NCBI RefSeq assembly: GCF_000250675.2
Contig: NC_018681.1
Span: forward strand, 7,998,001-8,062,000
DNA length: 64,000 bases
Reading direction: 5' to 3'
Source: Nocardia brasiliensis ATCC 700358
GTDB taxonomy: Bacteria > Actinomycetota > Actinomycetes > Mycobacteriales > Mycobacteriaceae
Shown here: piece by piece, positions 44,019 through 53,040 of the stretch
Numbering within the stretch: the stretch's first letter is position 1
How the letters are laid out: each line of letters starts with the position of its first letter
Position numbers and translations under genes: made by a program
Notes under the pieces: generated by a model
Told to the model about the DNA's origin: nothing
The model's database searches: none
Seen by the model: only the letters and a program-made list of their open reading frames with translations

Positions 44019-45011
44019 TTATCCGGCCGGCGTGTTCAGCCCCTGGGCCGCCACCCAGGCCACGGCCGCGGCCTTCGGTTCGGTCTTGGCCGTACCGGAG
44101 ACCGCCTCGTTCAGCTTGATCAGCTCCGCGGTGGTCAGCTTCGCCGAGGCGGCGTTCAGGGCGGCGAGCGCCTTGTCCGTCTTCTTCGCCGCGTTGAACA
44201 GCGGAATCACGTTCTGCGCCGGGAAGTTGTGCTTCGGATCCTCCAGCACCACCAGGTTGTTCTGCGTGATGGCGGGCGAGGTGGTGAAGATGTCGGCGGC
44301 GGTCACCTGGCCCTCGACCAGTGCGCGCACGGTCGCGGGGCCACCGCCGTCGGCGATCGGCACGAAGTTGTTCGCGGCGATATCGAGGTTGTAGTTCTTC
44401 TTCAAGCCGGGCAGCCCGCCCGGCCGCTCCTGAAATTCCGCGGGCGCACCGAATTTCACCTCGGCCGAGTGCGCGGCCAGATCCGCGATGGAGCGCAGGT
44501 TCCAGCGCTCGGCGGTCGCCTTGGTCACCACCACGGCGTCGGAATCCTCGCCGGGCGCGGGGGTGCCGACCGCGAGTTCGCTGCCGAGCGCGGCGGTGAG
44601 CGCGCTGTTCACGTCCGCGGCACTGGTCGCGGTGGCGTTCTTGTCCAGGTACTGCAGCAGGTTGCCGTTGTACTCGGGGATCACCGAGATCGCGCACTCG
44701 CGCACAGCCGGGACGTACGCCTCCCGGCTGCCGATGTTCAGCTTGGTGTCGACCTTGAAGCCGTTGACGCGCAACACCTCCGCGTAGATTTCCGCGACGG
44801 TCTCCGACTCCGGGAAGTTCGCGGAACCGACGACGAGCCCGTCGCCGGCGCAGTCGCCCTTGCTCGCCAGTGGATCGGAGTTGCCGCAGGCGGACAGGAT
44901 CATGGCGACGGCCAACGCGGCGGCGGCGAAGATGAACCGGGTGGCGCGCAGCGCCAGCCGCAGCGCCGACCGACCGTGCCGCGTGGCATCGGGGGTGATC
45001 GAGGTGTTCAC
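44019..45011 (-). CDS. proX: Osmoprotectant-binding lipoprotein
   Basis: This 330-residue lipoprotein has a signal peptide with lipobox LSAC (C42). The OpuAC-type substrate-binding fold follows, including VGSANFPESETVAEIY and the ligand loop IPEYNGNLLQYL with Tyr114. It should capture quaternary ammonium osmolytes outside the membrane for ProV/W/Z. It is the first gene of the operon, 12 bp before proV. Confidence 0.92.
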   Translation of the reverse strand: MNTSITPDATRHGRSALRLALRATRFIFAAAALAVAMILSACGNSDPLASKGDCAGDGLVVGSANFPESETVAEIYAEVLRVNGFKVDTKLNIGSREAYVPAVRECAISVIPEYNGNLLQYLDKNATATSAADVNSALTAALGSELAVGTPAPGEDSDAVVVTKATAERWNLRSIADLAAHSAEVKFGAPAEFQERPGGLPGLKKNYNLDIAANNFVPIADGGGPATVRALVEGQVTAADIFTTSPAITQNNLVVLEDPKHNFPAQNVIPLFNAAKKTDKALAALNAASAKLTTAELIKLNEAVSGTAKTEPKAAAVAWVAAQGLNTPAG

Positions 45012-45147
45012 TGGAGTCCTTCCGGCATGACGAGCAATGCGAGGTCCCGGCGCAACCGAGCCACCGGTACATTCTGGGTGTCCATACTGCCCGCTTCAGG
45101 GTGTTCCTGTTAGCTCTGTCGATCTCTCGGAGAGTTGGTGTCGCCGG

Positions 45148-46041
45148 ATGATGCTGGCCGCGTCGCTGCGGATGCTGGCTCGAATTGTGCTCGTCGCGAC
45201 CGCCGTAACGGCCGTGTCCTGCGGTAACGATGACCAGGGCGCGCGGATCACGGTCGGCGCGGGCGACGCTGTCGAGTCGGTGATGCTGGCCGAAATTTAC
45301 GCGGGCGCGCTGGCGCGCACCGGCGCGCGAACCACGGTCGCCACCGGATCGGGCGAGCGCGCCGACTATCTGGCGGCGCTGGACGCCGGCCGGATCACCC
45401 TGCTGGGCGAGCACAGCGGCGCGCTGCTGACCCACCTCGACGCGCACGCTCCCGAACGCACCCCGAAGAACGTCGCCGACGCACTGAGCAAGTCGTTGCC
45501 CGAGGGGCTGGTGGTCTCCGATATCGCCGACGGCACCGACCTGCGCGCGCGAGTGCTGCTCACCACGGAGGCGGCCACGCACGACGCCGTGCAGTCCGTC
45601 CGCGACCTCGGACCCAGCTGCGGCACCCGCACCGCAGGAGTGGCGCCCGCCGCCGGCCTGCTGACCGCGCCGCCGGCCGCGAACACGGTGACCGGCTGCG
45701 CCTTCGCCGCGACGATCCCGTTCCCCGACCTGGCCGCCCTGCGAAAAGCCCTGCTGGACGGGCAGATCCAAGCCGGGCTGCTGCTCGGGCCGCCCGCCGC
45801 GGGGACGGGCTCGACCGACGGGCTGACCATCCTGTCCGACGACGACTACGCCGTGCGCGCCGAGAACGTGCTGCCCCTGTTCCGCAAGGGCACGCTCGAC
45901 CAGGCGCAGATCAAGAAGCTGAATTACGTTGCGGGGGAACTCACCACCGAAGAACTCGCCGAGCTGATCCGTCGCGTCCGCGACGAGCATCGCGACCCCG
46001 GCGACGTGGCACGGGCCTGGCTGGACGACCACGCGCTGTGA
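45148..46041 (+). CDS. Divergent ProX/OpuAC-like binding lipoprotein paralog
   Basis: This 297-residue lipoprotein has a lipobox TAVSC (C25). Its fold keeps the order of ProX: VGAGDAVESVMLAEIYAGAL matches the ProX strand-helix start, and a late NVLPLFRKGTLDQAQIKKLNYV segment matches NVIPLF. The ligand loop PEYNG is replaced by GEHSG, losing the aromatic residue, and extra Cys occur at GPSCGT and TGCAF. It is transcribed away from proX across a 136-bp gap. It may bind a different solute or act as a sensor. ATG 45148 or 45151 could start; GGAGAG is somewhat distant. Confidence 0.8.
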   Translation: MMLAASLRMLARIVLVATAVTAVSCGNDDQGARITVGAGDAVESVMLAEIYAGALARTGARTTVATGSGERADYLAALDAGRITLLGEHSGALLTHLDAHAPERTPKNVADALSKSLPEGLVVSDIADGTDLRARVLLTTEAATHDAVQSVRDLGPSCGTRTAGVAPAAGLLTAPPAANTVTGCAFAATIPFPDLAALRKALLDGQIQAGLLLGPPAAGTGSTDGLTILSDDDYAVRAENVLPLFRKGTLDQAQIKKLNYVAGELTTEELAELIRRVRDEHRDPGDVARAWLDDHAL

Positions 46042-46081
46042 ATTCGTCCGCGGCAGCGCGGTTGCGGATAACGTCTGATCG

Positions 46082-46291
46082 GTGAGTATCAGGTTCATCG
46101 GCGGCTATGTGGCGATCGTGGCGTTGTTGCTCTACGTCTGGTCCACCCTGCCCGACAAGAATCCGCTGTTCGCGGTGGCGCTGCTGGTCGCGCTCGGCGC
46201 GATGATCGCGCTGAACCTCTGGATCCGGATCTCCGCGCGCCGCCAGGAGCAGGCGCGCGCCGACCGGAAACCGGTGCCGTCCGGCGAATAG
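46082..46291 (+). CDS. Small two-TM membrane protein
   Basis: This 69-residue protein has two hydrophobic helices (about 5-22 and 29-48) and a basic cytosolic tail (RISARRQEQARADRKP). GTG 46082 is 7 nt after TAACGT (46069-46074) without a Shine-Dalgarno, so it is probably leaderless. Function is unknown. The hydrophobic layout and start signal support a real gene despite its size. Confidence 0.7.
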   Translation: MSIRFIGGYVAIVALLLYVWSTLPDKNPLFAVALLVALGAMIALNLWIRISARRQEQARADRKPVPSGE

Positions 46292-46313
46292 CGCCCGAGC
46301 AACTCCTCGGCCA

Positions 46314-46365
46314 CACAGCAAAGAACGCCCCGTTCGCCGTGGAACGAGGCGTTCTTTCAGCTGTG
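46314..46365. terminator. Bidirectional hairpin between the small membrane protein and malic enzyme
   Basis: AAAGAACGCC (46320-46329) pairs with GGCGTTCTTT (46348-46357). Further pairs lie inside (CGTTC/GAACG) and outside (CACAGC/GCTGTG). It ends in TTT and lies between convergent genes. Confidence 0.85.
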
Positions 46366-46375
46366 ACAGCTACTG

Positions 46376-47596
46376 CTAGGCAACACCTTCGGCGCGCGCG
46401 GCGGCCGCGACGGCCTCGGCGACGGCCGGGGCGACGCGCGGGTCGAGCGGGCTCGGCACGATCTTGTCCGGGCCCAGCTCGTCGGCGACGACGCTGAGGA
46501 TGGCGTCGGCGGCGGCGATCTTCATCCCCTCGGTGATCCGGCGGGCGCCCGCGTCCAGCGCGCCCTTGAAGACACCGGGGAACGCGAGCACGTTGTTGAT
46601 CTGGTTCGGGAAATCGCTGCGGCCGGTAGCCACGATCGCGGCGTACTTGCGCGCGACCTCGGGGTGGATCTCCGGATCCGGGTTGGACATGGCGAACACG
46701 ATCGACTCCGGCGCCATCGAGGCGATGAGCTCCTCGGCGACCAGACCCGCGGACAGACCCAGGAACACGTCGGCGCCGTTGAGCGCTTCGGCGGGACCAC
46801 CGATGAGGCCGCGCGGGTTCGTGCGGGTGGCCAGCTCGGCCTTCACCTCGTTGAGGTCGGTGCGCTCGCGGCTGACGATGCCCTTCGAGTCGAGCACGGT
46901 CACGTCCCGCACGCCCGCGGCGAGCAGGATGTTCGTGCACGCGACACCGGCCGCGCCCGCGCCGGACACCACGACCTTCAGATCTTCGATGCCGCGGCCC
47001 TGCACCTTGGCCGCGCCGTTGAGGGCGGCGAGCACCACGATGGCGGTGCCGTGCTGGTCGTCGTGCATGACCGGGCAGTCCAGCGCCTCGATCACGCGCT
47101 TCTCGATCTCGAAGCAGCGCGGCGCCGAGATGTCTTCCAGGTTCACCGCGCCGAAGCTCGGCCGCAGCTTCACCAGCAGGTCGACGATCTCGTCGACGTC
47201 CTTGGTGTCCACCACGATCGGGATCGAGTTCAGGCCCGCGAACTTCTTGAACAGCGCCGCCTTGCCCTCCATCACCGGCAGCGAGGCGCGCGGGCCGATG
47301 TCACCGAGGCCGAGCACCGCGGTGCCGTCGCTGACCACGACGACCAGCCGCTCAGTCCAGGTGTAGCGCTTGGACAGTTCCTCGTCCTGCGCGATGGCCC
47401 GGCTCACCTGGGCGACGCCCGGGGTGTACGCGATCGAAAGGTCGCGCTGGGTTTCCAACGGCGAGCTGAGTTCCACCGAGAGCTTGCCGCCAAGGTGTCC
47501 CGCGAAAATCTCGTCGTGCGTAATAGCGGAAAGGCTCGCTGCGTCGTCTGCGCGGGGGGCCGTGGTGGCATTCGGTGCGTCAGTCACAGGTGACAC
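46376..47596 (-). CDS. Malic enzyme (NAD(P)-dependent, short form)
   Basis: This 406-residue enzyme has the malic enzyme core: YTPGVAQV with catalytic Tyr, VVVSDGTAVLGLGDIGP, the Lys region EGKAALFKKF, the metal site NLEDI, MHDDQHGTAIV, and the Rossmann GAGAAGVA. It decarboxylates malate to pyruvate and supplies NAD(P)H. It lacks the phosphotransacetylase domain of long MaeB forms. GTG 47596 is chosen because AGGAG lies 7 nt upstream; earlier in-frame codons lack a ribosome site. Confidence 0.93.
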   Translation of the reverse strand: MSPVTDAPNATTAPRADDAASLSAITHDEIFAGHLGGKLSVELSSPLETQRDLSIAYTPGVAQVSRAIAQDEELSKRYTWTERLVVVVSDGTAVLGLGDIGPRASLPVMEGKAALFKKFAGLNSIPIVVDTKDVDEIVDLLVKLRPSFGAVNLEDISAPRCFEIEKRVIEALDCPVMHDDQHGTAIVVLAALNGAAKVQGRGIEDLKVVVSGAGAAGVACTNILLAAGVRDVTVLDSKGIVSRERTDLNEVKAELATRTNPRGLIGGPAEALNGADVFLGLSAGLVAEELIASMAPESIVFAMSNPDPEIHPEVARKYAAIVATGRSDFPNQINNVLAFPGVFKGALDAGARRITEGMKIAAADAILSVVADELGPDKIVPSPLDPRVAPAVAEAVAAAARAEGVA

Positions 47597-48389
47597 GATT
47601 TCACTCCTGCTCGGATCGGACAAACCGGTGGACGGTTACCGCCGGGTATATAGGTATTAGGGATTCATTTCGCTCATCGAGTGCGCTGACCGGTACGTTT
47701 CGCGGCGATCGGCGAGTCACGAAAACTCGTTGCCGATTTCGCTGACGTGGCGCGGCACTGATCCGCGGAGCGAGAGCCGGACGGGTGGGTCCGGACAGAA
47801 CATGCGGCGTGATCCTCGGGTCACGACGGTGCGTCGCGAGGCGGAGATCTCCGTAATCCCAGTACCCGGCGGTGGCTTGGGTAAGGAATCCGACACATTC
47901 TGCCAGCATGATCCGCGACTTGCCAAACCGGTCGGGTCTGCGTCGTGTCGCGCGCCTGTTCCCAGGCTAGCGGCCCGGAATTACCGAGCCGTAAGCGAAA
48001 ACTCGCACCTCCCCGCGCCCACCCGGTGAGTTGTCCCAACGCTATCGGGTCGCGTGGTGTGAGCGCGTCAGCGAAGACACTTGCCCGCCGCGCCGGTGTG
48101 TGCTGACCGCAGCGTGCGGCGCCGCCCGAAGCACATGGTGCCACCCGCAGAGCGCGATGTCGTCCGCAGTGCACGGAGCTACGGACGCTGAACCCGACGT
48201 GGGGTGCTGGCGCAGATCCGAGAACTGCAGCGCGCGGTGCTGGCCACAGCGTGTGCGGTGCCGACCTCAGCGGGAGGCGCCGGCCACAGCGGGCGAGGCC
48301 GGCTGCAGCTGTGGTGCTGATTCCATCGCGCGGGGCCGGCCGCAGGTCTGGAACTGGCTGCAGCGGGAGGTGTTGCTGCGGCGAAGGCC
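47597..48389. other. 793-bp gene-free stretch with malic enzyme promoter and degenerate GC-rich repeats
   Basis: No convincing gene is seen. Near 47650-47665 the sequence is AT-rich (GGTATATAGGTATTAGGG), a likely minus-strand promoter for the malic enzyme about 60 nt from its start. From about 48100 to 48389 the DNA is a patchwork of short related words: GGCCACAGCG at 48242-48251 and 48282-48291, CAGCGGGAGG at 48268-48277 and 48361-48370, and several CTGCAG/CCGCAG variants. This indicates a decayed repeat downstream of the flavoprotein gene. Confidence 0.5.
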
Positions 48390-50132
48390 TCAGCGAGACG
48401 GTGTCGTCAGCTGGACCGCGGCCTGTATGGGCGCGGGCTCGGGCACGATTTCCGGGGCGTCCGGGATGGCTGCGGAGCGGGCGGTGAGCATGCCGGGCTC
48501 GCGTGGGTGGGCCAGGACCAAGCCGTCATCCTGGGTGCTGATCACGGCTACGTCCCGTCTGCCCCGGGCGAGAGGCTCGCGCGCGGCGGGTACCGGGACC
48601 GCCTCGTGTGCGGTGGACGGCGCGGGCTCGTGCGTGTGGGGCCGGACCCACACCGTGTCGAGGCCGCCCGACGTCAGGCGCACCCGCCAGTCCGCCTCGA
48701 CTCCGGGATGATCCGTGCGGCGGTGCATACCGCGGGTTTCGGTGCGGGCGAGGGCGCTGTATTTGGTCCAGCGCGCGACCGCGAGCAAGGCGGCCGCTTG
48801 CCGGGCGCGCAGCCGGTCCAGGCCGGTGCCGCCGAGGTCGAATTCGGCGCCGGGCCACATCGAGTCGAGTTCGCCGATGCTGTCGCGCAGGCTGCCCGCG
48901 CTGCGCCAGTAACTGCGCCGCAGCGGCAGCGTGTGCTCCTGGACGAGGCCGACGACCGCGCGCGGATCGATCCGTGCCACGGCGTTCAGCCCGGCGCCCG
49001 GCACCTCGCGGACCGGGGCGTCGCGTTCGGCTGTGCGCGCGTATGCGGCCGCGCCCGCACCGGCCCACACTCCGGAGGCGATGGCCCACGCGCCGCCCTG
49101 CCCGCCGAACCCGCTCACCGCGCCGGTGATCGGTTCCCGCGTGGTCACGTCCCCTGCGGCGAACAGTCCGTCGACCGTGGTCGCGCACTCGCGGCCGGCG
49201 ATCCGCAGCCCGCCGGTGCCCCGCACGGTGCCCTCCAGCACGGCCCGCAGCGGCACCCGCCCGGCGTGATCGACCAGGCCCAGCTTCGCGAGCCCGCCGC
49301 GCAGCAGCGCGGGTACCTCGTCGAGCGCCGCGAACACGCGCCTGCCGTCGGCGATCGCGGCGAAGGCCGCGGCGCGATGGCCTTCCAGCACCGCCCCCGA
49401 CTCGTCGTAATAGGTGGCGAAATGCAGTGCGAGACCACCGGAGTTCGCCGGCCCGGCCCCTTGCCGCGCGGGTACCAGGCCGTACGCGCTGGAGAACTCC
49501 ATGCCGGAGAGTTCGGCCCCCGCCTCGGCCGCGAACAGCAGGCCGTCGCCGGTGTCGACATCGGTGCCCGCGCCGCCGGACAGGAACGCGCACCCGCCGG
49601 TCGCCACCACTACGGCGCCGGCGCGGACGGTCCACGTCCGATATCGATCGAGCTGCTGCACCCCGACCGCACCCGCCACCCGGCCCTCCCGGTCGACGAG
49701 CAGTTGCAGCGCCGGATGGTGATCGAGCACGCGCACGCCCGCGGCGAGCACGCTGCGCCGCATCCGGCGCAGATAGCTCGCACCGTCCAGGTAGACCCGC
49801 AGCGCGGAGCCGGGGCCCGGGCCGGGAAAGCGATATCCCCAACCGGCCAATTGCTCGACGCGGTGGTGCGTCTCGTCCAGCACCCGGTGCATCCACGCCG
49901 GGTCGCCGAGCCCGCCGCCGTGGGCGTAACCGCGGTCGACGGCTTCGTCGCGGGCCGGGCCGGGCGGAATGTTCCACAGCGAGGTGGTGCCGTGCGCGGT
50001 CGGTCCGCTGGTACCGCAGCGCGCTTTGTCGGCGAGTACTACTCGCGCGCCGTTCGCCGCGGCGGAGACGGCGGCCCAGGTTCCGGCGGGACCTCCACCC
50101 AGAACCAGTACGTCCGTCTCGAGTTGCGTCAC
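48390..50132 (-). CDS. FAD-dependent oxidoreductase, fumarate reductase/succinate dehydrogenase flavoprotein type
   Basis: This 580-residue flavoprotein has the dinucleotide motif GGGPAG (12-17), VVLADKARCGTSGPTAHG (42-59) and a second FAD segment with VDGLFAAGDVTT and GFGGQGGAWAIASG. This is the plan of the SdhA/AprA/L-aspartate oxidase group. No ferredoxin-type partner lies nearby. The last 90 residues are Pro/Ala-rich and not typical, running into a repeat-rich region. GTG 50132 gives the usual N-terminus but no Shine-Dalgarno is seen; GTG 50159 is possible. The electron donor and acceptor are unknown. Confidence 0.82.
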   Translation of the reverse strand: MTQLETDVLVLGGGPAGTWAAVSAAANGARVVLADKARCGTSGPTAHGTTSLWNIPPGPARDEAVDRGYAHGGGLGDPAWMHRVLDETHHRVEQLAGWGYRFPGPGPGSALRVYLDGASYLRRMRRSVLAAGVRVLDHHPALQLLVDREGRVAGAVGVQQLDRYRTWTVRAGAVVVATGGCAFLSGGAGTDVDTGDGLLFAAEAGAELSGMEFSSAYGLVPARQGAGPANSGGLALHFATYYDESGAVLEGHRAAAFAAIADGRRVFAALDEVPALLRGGLAKLGLVDHAGRVPLRAVLEGTVRGTGGLRIAGRECATTVDGLFAAGDVTTREPITGAVSGFGGQGGAWAIASGVWAGAGAAAYARTAERDAPVREVPGAGLNAVARIDPRAVVGLVQEHTLPLRRSYWRSAGSLRDSIGELDSMWPGAEFDLGGTGLDRLRARQAAALLAVARWTKYSALARTETRGMHRRTDHPGVEADWRVRLTSGGLDTVWVRPHTHEPAPSTAHEAVPVPAAREPLARGRRDVAVISTQDDGLVLAHPREPGMLTARSAAIPDAPEIVPEPAPIQAAVQLTTPSR

Positions 50133-50183
50133 AATGAGAAATATTCGGCCACAATTCACGAAGCCGCAACCATTACCGCAATT

Positions 50184-50450
50184 TCAACTCCACCATTGTG
50201 TCCAAAGCAGCAATCCAGCCGCAACGAAAACAACCGCTGATCCAGAAAATGCGGCTAAACCCCGACGCTTATCCGAATAAATTTGCGCCGCAAGGGCAAT
50301 CACCGTCGCCGCCACATGCCACGTGACCGATTCGGTGCCGGGGCCGGGAAAGTCGCGCCGCGCCGCGATGACCGCGGTGCCGACGACGACGAGCATCAGC
50401 GCGAAGGTGCCCGCGGCCACGAGACCGCTGAGCCCGCGCCACACCTTCAC
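50184..50450 (-). CDS. Small membrane protein with three TM segments
   Basis: This 88-residue protein has hydrophobic helices near residues 8-30, 43-58 and 68-85, with MKVWRG at the N-terminus and LLLWTQWWS at the C-terminus. Its GTG start overlaps the stop of the PHP-domain gene (GTGA), a strong sign of translational coupling. The 3' part is AT-richer than its neighbours. Function is unknown. Confidence 0.72.
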   Translation of the reverse strand: MKVWRGLSGLVAAGTFALMLVVVGTAVIAARRDFPGPGTESVTWHVAATVIALAAQIYSDKRRGLAAFSGSAVVFVAAGLLLWTQWWS

Positions 50451-51301
50451 GAGGCGATCACCGGCACGCCGGTGGCCTTGCCCACGAGGACCTCGAGCTG
50501 CTCGGGATCGGTGGTGAACTCGCCGAGCCGGATGGTCTTGTTCGCGCCGTGATAGTCCGACGAGCCCGTGGTCAGCAGGCCGAGTTCGGCGGCAAGGTCG
50601 CCGAGGATCGCCCGGTCGGCGGCCGAGTGATCGATATGGTCCACCTCGAGCCCGCCGAGCCCGAGCGGGGCGAGTTCCCGGATGGCGTCCAGCGCCAGCA
50701 TCCGGCCGCGCTTGCGGGCCCGCGCGTGCGCGAGCACGCTCACTCCGCCCGCGGCGGCGATCATCTCGACCGCCCGGGACAACGGCGTGTCGGCCTTCTC
50801 GGCGTAGTAGGGACCGTGCGGCGCGAGCAGTTCCTCGAACGCCGCGTCCACGCTGGGCACGACGCCCGCCGCGACCAGTGCCCGGGCCAGATGCGGGCGA
50901 CCCGCCGACGGACCCGCCGAGGCGAGCACCGCGTCGGGATCAATCGGCAAACCATCGGCAACCATGCGGTCGGCCATCGCGCGCACCCGCTCGACCCGCT
51001 CGCCGCGTAACCGTTCACGTTCCTCGGCGAAACAGCGATCGGTCGGATCGAACAGGTAGGCCAGCAGGTGCACCGGCACCGGCCAGCCGTCCTCGCCGAG
51101 CCCCATGCACGACATCTCCATGCCCCGAACCAGCGTGAGCCCCTTCGGTAGCGCGTCGACCGCTTCGGCCCAGCCCGCCGTGGTGTCGTGGTCGGTGATC
51201 GCGAGGACGTCCAGGCCGGCGGCGGCCGCGTTCCGGACCAGTTCGGCCGGTGAGTCGGTGCCGTCGGACGCGGTCGAATGGGTATGCAGGTCGATGCGCA
51301 C
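50447..51301 (-). CDS. PHP domain metal-dependent phosphoesterase
   Basis: This 284-residue protein has the PHP motifs: IDLHTHSTASDG at the start, ITDHDT, a GMEMS segment, VLAHA and the closing SDYHG. Such short PHP proteins (YciV/RnaAM type) hydrolyse 3',5'-bisphosphonucleosides or trim RNA 5' ends, using a trinuclear metal site. GTG 51301 is chosen because the homologous N-terminus begins with the metal-binding strand; GGAGGG lies directly upstream but with short spacing. It is divergent from corA. Confidence 0.88.
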   Translation of the reverse strand: MRIDLHTHSTASDGTDSPAELVRNAAAAGLDVLAITDHDTTAGWAEAVDALPKGLTLVRGMEMSCMGLGEDGWPVPVHLLAYLFDPTDRCFAEERERLRGERVERVRAMADRMVADGLPIDPDAVLASAGPSAGRPHLARALVAAGVVPSVDAAFEELLAPHGPYYAEKADTPLSRAVEMIAAAGGVSVLAHARARKRGRMLALDAIRELAPLGLGGLEVDHIDHSAADRAILGDLAAELGLLTTGSSDYHGANKTIRLGEFTTDPEQLEVLVGKATGVPVIAS

Positions 51302-51365
51302 GCCCTCCAGTCTTACAGTGCCGCCGACCGGCCCCGCACGCCGCAGGCGACGTAGCATCGCCGAT
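51302..51365. promoter_or_regulatory. Divergent promoter, corA probably leaderless
   Basis: The 64-bp gap has TAGCAT (51353-51358) ending 7 nt before the corA GTG. No Shine-Dalgarno precedes corA. On the minus strand GGAGGG lies just before the PHP start. Confidence 0.5.
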
Positions 51366-52442
51366 GTGCCGTCCATTCCGCCGCTTCCGTCCTTCCGCGG
51401 TACCGGTCGCGGAGAGCGCAAGCTGCCGCGCATCCCGATCCCGACCGCGCGGGCCATCGTCGACTGCGGCGTCTATGTCGAAGGCCGCCGGTTGCCCGGC
51501 CGATTCACCCATCGGGACGCGCTGGCCGAGGTGCGCAACCGCGGCGCGGGCTTCGTCTGGGTGGGCCTGCGCGACCCGGACGAGGCCCAGATGGCCGATA
51601 TCGCCGAGGCTTTCGAACTGCACGCGCTGGCCGCCGAGGACGCGGTCTCGGCGCATCAGCGCCCGAAACTGGAACGCTATGACGACACCTTGATCCTGGT
51701 GATGCGCACGGTCGCCTACGTCGAGCACGAATTGCACAGCGTCAGCGAGATCGTGGAGACCGGCGAGATCATGGTCTTCGTCGCGCCCGACTTCGTGGTG
51801 ACGGTCCGGCACGGCGAACATTCCGAACTCGCCACGCTGCGAAAGGAACTGGAGGCCGATCCGGCCAAGCTGATGCTCGGCACCGGCGCGGTGCTGCACG
51901 CGATCGCCGACCACGTGGTGGATTCGTACATCGAGGTGACGCAATCGATCGAGCTCGATATCGACGCGATGGAGGAAGAGGTCTTCACTCCGGGTAACCG
52001 GGTCGCGATCGAATCGATCTACCAGCTCAAGCGGGAGGTGGTCGAACTACGCCGGGCGGTGAACCCGCTGGCGCTCCCGCTGCAGTTGCTCGGGCAGAAG
52101 CCGGAGATCCCGCTTCCCAAAGAGATTCGGCGCTACATGCGCGATGTGGCCGATCACCACGCCGGGGTGGCCGAGCGGATCACCGATTTCGACGAGGCGC
52201 TCAGCGCGCTGATCAGTGCCGCGCTGGCGAAGGTCGGCGTGCAGCAGAACACCGATATGCGCAAGATTTCGGCCTGGGTCGCGATCGCGGCGGTGCCGAC
52301 GATGATCGCGGGCATCTACGGCATGAACTTCACGCATATGCCCGGACTGGAAGCGAGCTGGGGCTTTTGGCTCGTCATCGTGGTCACGTTCGGCATCTGC
52401 GGCGGGCTCTACCTCACCTTCCACCGCAACAACTGGCTCTGA
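51366..52442 (+). CDS. corA: CorA-family magnesium/cobalt transporter
   Basis: This 358-residue protein has a long cytosolic alpha/beta domain and two C-terminal TM helices with the signature GMNF in IYGMNFTHMPG. CorA pentamers import Mg2+ (also Co2+). GTG 51366 lies 7 nt after a TAGCAT hexamer. It appears syntenic with Rv1239c of M. tuberculosis. The nearby MgtE-N/CBS protein suggests a Mg2+-related neighbourhood. Confidence 0.94.
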   Translation: MPSIPPLPSFRGTGRGERKLPRIPIPTARAIVDCGVYVEGRRLPGRFTHRDALAEVRNRGAGFVWVGLRDPDEAQMADIAEAFELHALAAEDAVSAHQRPKLERYDDTLILVMRTVAYVEHELHSVSEIVETGEIMVFVAPDFVVTVRHGEHSELATLRKELEADPAKLMLGTGAVLHAIADHVVDSYIEVTQSIELDIDAMEEEVFTPGNRVAIESIYQLKREVVELRRAVNPLALPLQLLGQKPEIPLPKEIRRYMRDVADHHAGVAERITDFDEALSALISAALAKVGVQQNTDMRKISAWVAIAAVPTMIAGIYGMNFTHMPGLEASWGFWLVIVVTFGICGGLYLTFHRNNWL

Positions 52443-52455
52443 GGACGGACTGCGC

Positions 52456-53037
52456 CTAGAGGCTCGCCGCGCCGCGGCCGGGATCACGCACGTCGATACC
52501 GGCCTCCGTCCAGGCCTCCCGCAGCGCCTGCGCGCCGCGCACGCGCACCCAGGCCGCCTCGGTGGCGGTCACCGGCGTCACCGCGAAATAGCGAACCGGC
52601 TCCGCGGGCTCGGGCAGCACCACCTCGGGAATCCCGCTCTCCCCCAGCAGAACCGCGGTGAACGGCGCGTTGTGCCACATCGGTTCGCCCAGGTCCATCA
52701 GCGCGTCCGCTTGCAGCACAACGCCTTCCACCGCGGGCGCGGCGGCGAGCACGCCGAGCGCCTTGGCCAGGCCCGAGGCCGCCCCGGTACCCGCCCGCAA
52801 GGTGAGCACCAGTTCGGCCCGGGGCCCGCGCACCGGATCGGCAAGCAGCGCACCGGGATCGGTCATCGGATGACGGGACCCGCCCACCGTCGCGTAGTGC
52901 ACCACATCATCGTCGACGATCCGCAGGATCTCGATCGGCTCCAACCCCAGGAACGTCACCGACGCCGAATCGACGCCGGTCGCCGCCACACCGAAATGGT
53001 CCAGCACACCGGTGCGGACCGTCTCCACCACACCCAT
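52456..53037 (-). CDS. Suppressor-of-fused domain protein
   Basis: This 193-residue protein has the bacterial SUFU-domain pattern: ELVLTLRAG, a GVVLQADALMDLGEPMW turn, FTAVLLGESGIP, and YFAVTPVTATEAAWVRVRG near the end. Bacterial members are cytosolic and of unknown function; some act as immunity proteins in toxin systems. It follows the stress-type membrane protein gene by 3 bp on the same strand, so the two are an operon. Confidence 0.78.
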   Translation of the reverse strand: MGVVETVRTGVLDHFGVAATGVDSASVTFLGLEPIEILRIVDDDVVHYATVGGSRHPMTDPGALLADPVRGPRAELVLTLRAGTGAASGLAKALGVLAAAPAVEGVVLQADALMDLGEPMWHNAPFTAVLLGESGIPEVVLPEPAEPVRYFAVTPVTATEAAWVRVRGAQALREAWTEAGIDVRDPGRGAASL

Positions 53038-53040
53038 GCG

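Noticed and set aside
42856..46098. 1080-residue fusion of binding protein and ProV
   Set aside because: The open frame continues upstream of proV only because proX has no stop in that frame. A TTG with AGAGG at 44007 is the ProV start, and proX is in its own frame.
48031..48711. Plus-strand gene in the gene-free stretch
   Set aside because: The product is Arg/Ala/Cys-rich low complexity, overlaps the flavoprotein gene in antisense and has no ribosome site.
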